A stretch of DNA of 64,000 nucleotides from contig OU744726.1 of the NCBI GenBank assembly GCA_916613615.1, forward strand, positions 16,743,515 to 16,807,514, given 5' to 3'. Each line of letters opens with the position of its first letter. Position 1 is the stretch's first letter. A program made the position numbers and the translations under genes. Origin of the DNA: Steromphala cineraria (Eukaryota > Mollusca > Gastropoda > Trochida > Trochidae). The notes beneath the pieces were generated by a model. It was not told the origin of the DNA. It ran no database searches and was given only the letters and a program-made list of their open reading frames with translations. This document shows positions 60,901-64,000 of the stretch, piece after piece.

Positions 60901-63142
60901 CATATTGAAATTTTATTTCATTCTAGATTTGTAATGTTGGCCTATTGTCTAGTTTATCAAAAACGGGTGTTGTAGTTTCCCTTATAGCAGGTCAAAAGCC
61001 ATTCTTTTTATATAAACTAAGACCAACAAGGCTATTATTCATTAAGTAATGTTATCTCCAAATACTATTAACATGATAATAGTCAGGCTGTCGTTCTTCT
61101 GTTCCAGATAAAACAACAGTAACAAATGTGGTCATGATTTCACCTACATCGACTGGTAATATGTCACTATTTGTTCTTGTACACAAAACGTTTTGAAAAA
61201 AAAGTGTTGAATGGGATAATTTTATTTTAGTATTCACACTCTTATCTAAATTCTAATATCTGTACAATTGAATTATTAGTTACGATCTTTTCACTTGAGT
61301 ATTATGAGTATTATATTCCTAACTAATGTTATGTGCACACATTGGCCTTAAATAACAATGGGTAGAATCATTCGTTTTCAGATAAACCCAGGGCAACAGA
61401 ACCCGTAACAAACAGACGTTCAGGTACAACAACCGGTAATAGAATATTATAATATAATTTTGTCCTTAGTTCAAACACCTTTGATTATTAAGTGACTGAA
61501 AGGGTGCTTGCACATTTCAGGTGCCCCTACATGTATGTGCGAAAGAAGTGAGCAAAGGTTGACTATGACTTTCTCTCGTCTGGAATCAAAATAATGTCGG
61601 TGTTTAAGAACTTTTTTTTGTCTTTAAAAAGTTTTACTCTCTCAGTTAACACCTCAAATAATTCATTAATTCGCGCCTCTTAAAATCGCTCTTTATTACC
61701 CCCACACGCTTCCGGTTTACGGAGTGAATAGCAAAAAGCAGTAACTTTTACCGTATATTGGTCGTTTAGTACAAATAATCATTACATTTTGTGTTTAAAA
61801 TTGGTAATATGACAATAAGTAATTAAAATAATGAGGATGTTTGAAATTTATTTCCCGTATTACGCTAATTTTCAAACGTGAATTTTGAGCTACAGAAGCT
61901 TTTCTAAGCTAAAAGAGGTTTGAGATATATGTTGTTTTTCAATGTACTCTGTTGAAAATGTCATGTTGGATTGCCCCATGGCGCTGCCATAGAGTTGGAC
62001 CTTACCTAAGTGTCTGTAGCCAGTAAAAGCGCAACGCCATACACTAATGGAACCAGAATGCCCGTTTCTATTGGTTTTAGCTATTCATTCTGCGTGGGGT
62101 AGTAATGGGCCCGAAGAACAATTTGTGAGGCACTGTCGAGCGATTAAAATGCTCAATGTTATATATTTTACGTGAATTAATGAAATGTCTGAGGTGTTAA
62201 CTAAGACAGCAAAACATTCTGAAGACATATATGTCTCTATCAAGTTTTTGGAAAAGACGAGAGATGTCAGACGAGAGAAAACCGTTGCTCATTTCGTTCA
62301 CATATAGGAAAAAAATGATTAATTACTCCATATCAGTGCGCAAACGTGGCCTTTGGTTGAAGTCAGATTTATTTTTCTTGATTTGCCTATTGTGCTTGCT
62401 TTAATTCTGTGGCGTTCTTTTTCTTTTTTTAAAGTTTTCTTTTCAGTTATTACATCTGGTCTTGAATTCTGTTTCTGTGAGACCAGTTTCACCTTTGTGA
62501 AGCTGGTGCTTGGTAAATTAGGGTTTGGTTATCCTGACATTTTTGTTATTGTTGTCAATGATCAAGCCATGCTCTTCAACAACATTGGCCTGTAGGGCCT
62601 ACAGAGATGACGGTCGAGCAGCGCTCAACCCATCACATAGAATGGTCGAACAAACCAAAAAAGAAATCTGTAATTGTTTTAAATTCTTTAAACAAACACC
62701 AACCAAAGGCCATCATGGAAGTAAAAAAAATAGAAGGTTTCTTGGATGTTACCGTTAACCTGAATGACATCAGCCACAAACCCTACAATAAACCTAAAAA
62801 CATCCTAAAAAAAACGTTAATTTCAAATCAAACCATCCGCCTAGCATAATAAAATATATGTCACAAATATCCTCAAGCGAAGACATTTTCAATTAAGACA
62901 AACCACCATACCAATCTGCCTTAGACAACAGTGGCTACAACTACACATCATTGTATCTCAAATTTAGTCACACATTATAAGACTGTAGAAATTTTACCTA
63001 CATTTTATTTACGATATCGGGTTCCTGTGATTTTGACACTGTTAAATTTTCATAATATTTTTTATTGTAGATTCATCGTCAAAAGGATCTACAGAATTAG
63101 ACAGAACAGCCGGAAATCTTCCTTCGTTAGCTGCCACTAACG
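36283..63142 (+). CDS. C-type lectin / WSC-domain secreted or membrane protein, gene C (3' end outside window)
   Basis: Predicted exons: 36283-36373, 46097-46279, 49611-49741, 52406-52538, 53980-54111, 54483-54515, 55244-55432, 59257-59406, 61108-61155, 61382-61435 and 63071-63142. They join without a stop to about 405 residues and end in phase 1, so more exons lie beyond the window. Content: signal peptide, first half of a C-type-lectin-like domain (CTLD), WSC domain on two exons, second half of a CTLD, a 12-residue linker ending SYFCLG, a complete CTLD on two exons, and three short Thr/Ser-rich stalk exons. WSC and CTLD modules bind carbohydrate in known proteins; a role as a surface or secreted glycan-binding protein (immunity, adhesion or biomineral matrix) is inference. 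All junctions are phase 1 except the phase-0 intron inside the WSC domain. Exon linkage, especially across the 9.7-kb first intron, is a prediction. Confidence 0.65.
36721..36980. repeat. compound tetranucleotide microsatellite (GAAT)n-(AAAT)n-(GAAT)n
   Basis: About 65 bases of gaat repeats, then about 150 bases of aaat repeats with small interruptions, then about 40 bases of gaat repeats. The long minus-strand frames across it (FIYLFIYL-type) are repeat artefacts. Confidence 0.97.
38163..38345. repeat. DIRS left inverted terminal repeat
   Basis: Reverse complement of 43998-44163 over most of its length (shared caactcaccgtagccatata, gagcctccgctagggggcgt, gtgacgtcaccacc). The outermost part differs: the left end has a longer extension (gtacgtttttgattaaacgt...) than the right end. 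Confidence 0.9.
38407..38496. repeat. DIRS internal complementary region
   Basis: 38407-38459 is the exact reverse complement of the left end 38163-38215 (53 bp). 38460-38496 matches the reverse complement of the right end (about 44127-44160) with three or four changes. The two halves meet at ...cgtact|attagt..., which is the sequence a circle junction would have. In DIRS models this region templates the ends during circle formation. Confidence 0.9.
38853..40229 (-). CDS. DIRS tyrosine recombinase (with RNase H C-terminal extension)
   Basis: 458 codons, open throughout. Residues 1-140 (IDLFVTRLNHQLP, PVPDPLAWGLDAL, YAYPPPAIL) are the segment that normally follows RNase H in the pol of DIRS and related elements. 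Residues about 160-458 form the recombinase: an N-terminal core-binding part (LYNFQWGSFVSFCEKKGFD, LRNKRGPKASSINTNL) and a catalytic part with R291 in AARISELHAL, H405 and R408 in PHEIRAISATMA, and Tyr441 in ANHYLRDVS. These are the Arg, His-x-x-Arg and Tyr of the phage-integrase family. The frame overlaps the RT frame by 64 bases in a different phase. All key residues seem present, so the recombinase may be functional. Confidence 0.93.
   Translation of the reverse strand: MDAAPESVFESLCLQFGRPHIDLFVTRLNHQLPTHVSPVPDPLAWGLDALVLEWEGMVAYAYPPPAILTQVVAKIQETRSLSLLLIAPEWAARPWYVPLRRMCMHEPLPLPLSWDLLISKPSGRVHRTPKPCVFTLGLSPKWAEKRWLLLFGGRGSCSTRKLYNFQWGSFVSFCEKKGFDVQSVTVPQVDDYLVHLRNKRGPKASSINTNLAAIMSVLRKRNPRLDVSVLKELVKTYRSVDGRQKLRPPEWDLAMVLSHHKSDFYEPLTETTILLLTTKTVFLVAMGSAARISELHALQADLLRFETRDGGSATLGLAPEFVCKNQGADERGRGFTLPSISPAIEPTDEERTRSLRQGRRRLFLPHSQTSVKEIDKRQLGVYLRSAVLDAYKAADLPPPARSNPHEIRAISATMALHSNLPVADIMAGCFLKSGLVFANHYLRDVSTEDLEGITRLEI
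40166..41578 (-). CDS. DIRS reverse transcriptase and RNase H
   Basis: 470 codons. RT residues 30-280: LIHDMKEFNH, SLDLQDAYLH (D104), LPFGISSAPWLFT, and the catalytic box MYLDDG (D170 and D171). RNase H residues 328-445: LYVDASTQGWGAH (D332), ALELEAI (E362), HTDSSTAAWAIN (D387) and LADALSH (D438). The initiating ATG directly follows the gag-frame TAA. Near the C-terminus (about residues 452-460, around 40200) homology continues in the next frame, so the last 10-15 residues are probably not native. Gypsy-like RT affinity is typical of DIRS. Confidence 0.94.
   Translation of the reverse strand: MHPPLTCSPAERPIDPSRLALTLEQVEVLISKGAVVELPLENLTPGFYSPVFVRPKRDSNKWRLIHDMKEFNHSFLVRPPYFRLSTVQSVMQLLEPSDLMISLDLQDAYLHNPIFHADRRYLCFILAGRHFQWNVLPFGISSAPWLFTRVTQPMVQFLHKHDVQFAMYLDDGFGHHLSPSVLIAQSDFVIALFRRLGWLVNIDKSDLESTTPLVFLGVRLDTVNYKAFVTRERMGRYESLLALARHEPLALRRWQRLLGLLTSAQYFTLRGRLQLRLLQVFLNTHVREKTCSHLITLRPGLVHHLTWWEQEGNDLCGVPLRRPPATTQLYVDASTQGWGAHPDQASGVWSYTQAERHINALELEAIRLAINHWSGRLQGEVLCIHTDSSTAAWAINKQGSTRVDSLLELVLELFRLVDSLNLSIRAVHIPGAKNVLADALSHPDKPPSTEWMLHPRVFSRASVSNSAGLT
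41579..43289 (-). pseudogene. DIRS gag-like region with several frame changes
   Basis: Starts MGSAGFASRGARLSVQQ; a lysine run (KKKKKKKSKKR, around residue 115) suggests nucleic-acid binding or nuclear targeting. Coherent protein-like sequence then moves between frames near 42800, 42610, 42300 and 42240, and ends with a 193-codon open stretch (41579-42160: LPAEIRSRLRTAPASASLF, QIAEALQQRQDLQQQ, SRFAPNWRQLGLDSYV). That last part recalls the C-terminal end of DIRS Gag proteins, just before RT. The final TAA abuts the RT ATG in the same frame. Four or more frame changes point to decay or to base errors in the sequence. Confidence 0.7.
43390..43700. repeat. GC-rich imperfect repeats in the DIRS leader
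   Basis: Repeated words gcgcttcaggcgcctg and tgtctcctcacgagacaag alternate with tccgagcgccgatctc-like words at about 35-45 bp spacing. They lie between the gag start and the right terminal repeat and could form RNA structure in the leader. Confidence 0.7.
43998..44163. repeat. DIRS right inverted terminal repeat
   Basis: Reverse complement of the left repeat, with shared cagtgttatactgtgtcgag, gtggataattaaggggtaa and ggctacggtgagttgtc. It ends ...tatgtaaataatagt; the terminal AGT is also present at the left end. Confidence 0.9.
44579..46096. other. gene C intron 1, distal part
   Basis: No exon recognised. Two tgacgtcac words (45062 and 45084 regions) are CRE-like but lie mid-intron. The acceptor atgacttttcag ends the intron. 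Confidence 0.4.
46097..46279 (+). CDS. gene C exon 2: first half of a C-type-lectin-like domain
   Basis: 183 nt, phase 1-1, donor gtacga. It encodes STDNIRITSKSGSWWEGRKL, CGKEYDGDLYIPDSTY, YYWVGAFETTEWKWAG. The W-x-x-[AG]-x-x-x-C start and the YYWVG...W-x-W end are CTLD landmarks. It lacks the EPN/QPD calcium-site motif, which would lie in the second half. Confidence 0.75.
46373..48641. mobile_element. 2.3-kb fold-back element with 240-bp inverted arms
   Basis: Arms 46373-46614 and 48401-48641 are close reverse complements (ends cactgtgtacaagctgatga; interiors ccaaaatggcgacagccgac and ttgtagataattgtgtgctc). The word gatgaccgtaagat recurs at least four times near each arm, and the arms carry the palindrome gaccgtaagatatcttacgg or a variant. 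The interior contains spliced zinc-finger-like exons on the minus strand. It lies in the intron after gene C exon 2. The transposon class is not determined. Confidence 0.8.
47110..48258 (-). CDS. C2H2 zinc-finger gene fragment inside the fold-back element
   Basis: Three predicted minus-strand exons, 48258-48236 (23 nt), 48127-48109 (19 nt) and 47270-47110, each with AG acceptors and, for the two small ones, GT donors (gtgagt, gtaact). Joined they stay in frame: DEMELEKATSSTGG, then FCCDRCAKMYKRKQALTRRM, then GEYPYKCNQCSQSFQRDD and a stop. CxxC pairs and the GEYPYKC linker are C2H2 zinc-finger features, but the first finger has lost a His and the second ends before its His pair. It may be a captured host gene fragment or the remains of a transposon-encoded protein. 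Any upstream exon is unknown. Confidence 0.45.
48642..49610. other. gene C intron with a reverse partial copy of the 1.4-kb element
   Basis: About 48784-49030 is the reverse complement of the right end of the elements at 10004 and 15641 (aactaggattgacccgtcaa, acacagtgtttgacctt). The rest has no exon that I recognise. Confidence 0.55.
49611..49741 (+). CDS. gene C exon 3: WSC domain, first half
   Basis: 131 nt, phase 1 to 0, acceptor cttttttcag, donor gtaaga. It encodes CRHIGYLALNGSSHHFNLP, NSVLQCYRICFYKKYFGLS. The C-x-x-x-G-Y-L-A-L...C-x-x-x-C...Y-F-G-L pattern is that of WSC domains (putative carbohydrate binding). Confidence 0.7.
49742..52405. other. gene C intron, one doubtful coding stretch
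   Basis: Mostly featureless AT-rich DNA. At 51793-51924 a frame reads ILLPEENDKCNCDGIVYC, then PRLSFVDITCQMLT before gtaagg. It is cysteine-rich and ends at a good donor, but I find no matching acceptor or clear domain; it may be a decayed CTLD or WSC exon. Confidence 0.3.
52406..52538 (+). CDS. gene C exon 4: WSC domain, second half
   Basis: 133 nt, phase 0 to 1, donor gtaagg. It encodes GTHCYCLDGIEEVDQVST, then CPGNADENCGNASGMAVYTS. The CxC pair, CPGN..ENCG and MAVY ending are the conserved second half of WSC domains. Joining to exon 3 at ...YFGLS|GTHCYC gives a normal WSC length. Confidence 0.88.
52539..53979. other. gene C intron with a dispersed repeat
   Basis: No exon recognised. From about 53225 it is the dispersed repeat described in the next entry. 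Confidence 0.4.
53225..53780. repeat. dispersed repeat with CCGT microsatellite and internal duplication, copy 2
   Basis: A (ccgt)n tract at about 53255-53310 is followed by tttccggagcagaactc. The block 53338-53500 (aaccggtccacatatctttc ... tttcgtttcatatatat) is duplicated in tandem at 53502-53665. The 3' part matches 1-210. Confidence 0.8.
53980..54111 (+). CDS. gene C exon 5: second half of a C-type-lectin-like domain
   Basis: 132 nt, phase 1-1, acceptor ctcattacag, donor gtatgt. It encodes IQTFIDLNGDCAFAYIYMYN, GRIYRQIGTGTCNESHYAIC. This is the usual CTLD second half (C...G...C...Y-A-I-C). Its natural partner by content is exon 2 (46097-46279), but the two WSC exons lie between them. Confidence 0.8.
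54483..54515 (+). CDS. gene C exon 6: microexon linker
   Basis: 33 nt, phase 1-1, between tatatgtttcag and gtaaat. It encodes IADESSYFCLG and leads in frame into the next CTLD, supplying an N-terminal Cys. Predicted from phase and splice signals only. Confidence 0.45.
54630..55200. repeat. GACCTTGACC-type repeat, copy 2
   Basis: Starts atgcccccgaattggagatt and repeats the words cataac, tttgatatttcacatgtgca, tttcagatgaggtcat and ttgtgaccttgaccttgac in about four units. Related to 3970-4515. Confidence 0.78.
55244..55432 (+). CDS. gene C exon 7: first half of the second C-type lectin domain
   Basis: 189 nt, phase 1-1, acceptor ttattattttttag, donor gtaata. It encodes CTTCDQSSWSSANDSCNLVT, then LNSRYWIGLHRLSRKIWING. 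The W-x-x-A-x-x-x-C and YWIGLHR...W-I-N-G motifs are textbook CTLD features. Confidence 0.88.
56118..56789. mobile_element. 672-bp TIR element (CTCCTAGGAG family), uninterrupted copy
   Basis: Ends cccttttt/acatgcgcac and, reversed, gccctttttatatgcgcac. Many subterminal copies of actcctaggagtatat-type palindromic words. It corresponds base by base in order to the two outer parts of 37912-44578. No coding frame. Confidence 0.88.
57313..57676. mobile_element. MITE of the GGGGCAGTAGCACG family, copy 2
   Basis: ttaaaggggcagtagcacgt at the left is mirrored by acgtgctactgcccctttaa at the right (about 23-bp TIRs). Both ends finish in TTAA, which might be a piggyBac-type target site, but this is not decisive because only one copy has both ends. 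The interior matches 22546-22892 in reverse. Confidence 0.8.
58621..59256. other. gene C intron, nothing recognised
   Basis: No exon or repeat recognised; ends in gatttcattacatag. Confidence 0.4.
59257..59406 (+). CDS. gene C exon 8: second half of the second C-type lectin domain
   Basis: 150 nt, phase 1-1, donor gtttgt. It encodes SEVYNIHGDNHRFSPKC, LTVLYNGYNLRQYWRSC and VRALCVNN. Joined to exon 7 it reads ...WING|SEVYN..., a regular CTLD. No EPN or QPD triplet is present, so calcium-dependent sugar binding is uncertain. Confidence 0.85.
59407..61107. other. gene C intron with a MULE-like MITE
   Basis: Contains the MITE at 60213-60637. At 59535-59582 there is a small hairpin (aagatctatatcgcttcg ... 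gaagcaatatagatctt). Otherwise nothing recognised. Confidence 0.45.
60213..60637. mobile_element. MULE-like MITE, copy 2
   Basis: Same ends (catcctgctacatcagcg / cgctgatttagcaggatg) and same interior words (atatatagcaagccaatcaa, atgatgccctttt) as 24606-25044. Flanks are tgacaataa on the left and tgacaatta on the right, a 9-bp target duplication with one change. Confidence 0.85.
61108..61155 (+). CDS. gene C exon 9: Thr/Ser-rich stalk
   Basis: 48 nt, phase 1-1, acceptor ttctgttccag, donor gtaata. It encodes KTTVTNVVMISPTST, suitable for O-glycosylation. Predicted from phase, splice sites and composition. Confidence 0.5.
61382..61435 (+). CDS. gene C exon 10: Thr-rich stalk
   Basis: 54 nt, phase 1-1, acceptor ttcgttttcag, donor gtaata. 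It encodes KPRATEPVTNRRSGTTT. The same D-K-x-x-T start as exon 9 suggests exon duplication. Confidence 0.5.
62353..62850 (+). pseudogene. reverse transcriptase fragment with YRDDG box
   Basis: Across two or three frames the sequence reads NNIGL, then YRDDGRAALN and EQTKKEICNCF, then IEGFLDVTVNLND and HKPYNKPKN. This order (YxDDG active site, KKEIC, FLDVT-N-L-N, KPY-x-KP-N) fits a reverse transcriptase family common in invertebrate genomes (pattern memory; exact class not settled). Frame changes near 62595 and 62700 and the short length show a dead fragment in the gene C intron. Confidence 0.5.
63071..63142 (+). CDS. gene C exon 11: Ser/Thr-rich stalk
   Basis: 72 nt, phase 1-1, acceptor tttttattgtag, donor gtacta. 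It encodes SSSKGSTELDRTAGNLPSLA and ATN. The phase fits exons 9 and 10. The gene must continue to the right because no membrane segment or stop has been met. Confidence 0.45.
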
Positions 63143-64000
63143 GTACTAATGTGTTTTACGCGTCATTTAAAACAGAATATAGAGATAAGTGAAATGTGTT
63201 GTTTTATAAAATGTTAACGTTGTTGAACACATAAACATTTATTGTAGAAGCATACATATACAGAAACAATATAAATACGGATATAGGGTCTGCTATTGGT
63301 GTCGCTATTGGCAAACTTTTTCACTGGTATCATTCAAGAACTAACTGTTGATGAAGATTTTCATTTCTATCTTGTCTTTATGGTCGTCTTTTTGAAATAG
63401 TGACGGATTCTGGTTCATTTAGAAGATAAATAGTTGCGTTTGTAAAATTTCCGGAATTAATTGATATTCAACACCCGCAAATTAAGAGTTTAAAACCGAC
63501 GGCGTTACAATTTTGGTTACATAATTACTATTTATGGACAAAAAAAAAATCAATATTTTAGGAAAACATCAATGTCATTTGTTTGTAATTTTTGTGACAA
63601 ATTGATTGAGATCATATGAGAGATGGGTTCTACGTGAAAAATCAGTTTCATTAAAATCGATAACGCTTCGAAAATAAATTACAAATGTTTCCACTATCGG
63701 GATACCAACGAGATTTGTCTAAGAACAGTTCGTATATTCACTTCAACAAAGACTTATCGGAGCTAGGGGTAAGTGACTCCTGTGAAACAATCGTTTTGAG
63801 TGGTCTACATTTAATTCATGTGATTTGTCTGCTAATGACTAGGGTTTGTATGCATTATAATTGTAATATAACATGCGCACTGCCAGACCGTATTAAGATT
63901 TTGAATCTTTTCTGCCATGGTACACAGTCGATTTTAATCAGACTGTGTAGAAAAAGTCAATATTTAAATCATGAAATAAGGAATGATTGATGAATAAGTA
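63143..64000. other. right edge of the window, nothing certain
   Basis: AT-rich. A frame from 63685 reads SGYQRDLSKNSSYIHFNKD and meets a good donor (gtaagt, 63769), but no acceptor of matching phase was found. Confidence 0.35.

Noticed and set aside
63685..63769. Possible exon ending at gtaagt near the right edge
   Set aside because: No acceptor of suitable phase was seen and the end phase is 0, unlike the phase-1 exons of gene C.

Overview
The window looks like animal nuclear DNA, most likely from a bivalve or other lophotrochozoan mollusc. Genes are split into small exons with canonical GT-AG introns of 0.2-10 kb, the background is AT-rich, and there is a heavy load of repeats of kinds I associate with molluscs: GACCTTGACC-rich repeats, CCGT/GTCC microsatellites, MITEs and a DIRS-type retrotransposon. 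The species assignment is inference. No bacterial genes, operons, CRISPR arrays or rRNA genes were seen. I modelled exons by eye from frame, splice signals and domain motifs, so every boundary is a prediction.

Region 1 (1-36 kb, plus strand) holds a tandem family of Notch-ligand-like genes. Copy A (1392-12798) lacks its first exons, which would lie upstream of the window. Copy B (23680-34653) appears complete: signal peptide, MNNL domain, DSL domain, three EGF repeats, a juxtamembrane domain resembling that of Jagged/Serrate, one transmembrane helix and a cytoplasmic tail, about 570 aa. All eight exons shared by A and B have the same phases, and all but the tail exon have the same lengths. 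A lone signal-peptide exon homologous to that of copy B lies at 21183-21236. It is either an alternative first exon or the remnant of a third copy. The DSL and EGF exons are nearly identical between copies, while the MNNL, juxtamembrane and tail exons have diverged.

Region 2 (36-64 kb, plus strand) holds a second gene, C, that runs off the right edge. It starts with a signal-peptide exon (36283-36373), followed by C-type-lectin-like half-domain exons, a WSC domain on two exons, a complete two-exon C-type lectin domain, and Thr/Ser-rich stalk exons. Nearly all its introns are phase 1. The likely product is a secreted or membrane-anchored carbohydrate-binding protein.

Mobile DNA fills introns and intergenic space. 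The main element is a 6.0-kb DIRS-type tyrosine-recombinase retrotransposon (38163-44163, genes on the minus strand). It has inverted terminal repeats, an internal complementary region matching the joined ends, a gag-like region with several frame changes, an open RT-RNase H frame and an open tyrosine-recombinase frame. It sits inside a roughly 670-bp transposon whose uninterrupted relative lies at 56118-56789. Other elements include MULE-like MITEs with 9-bp target duplications, TA-flanked elements, a 2.3-kb fold-back element carrying zinc-finger exons, decayed Tc1, LINE and RT fragments, a 60-bp minisatellite, and a pair of roughly 0.9-kb direct repeats with a tRNA-like core inside copy B.
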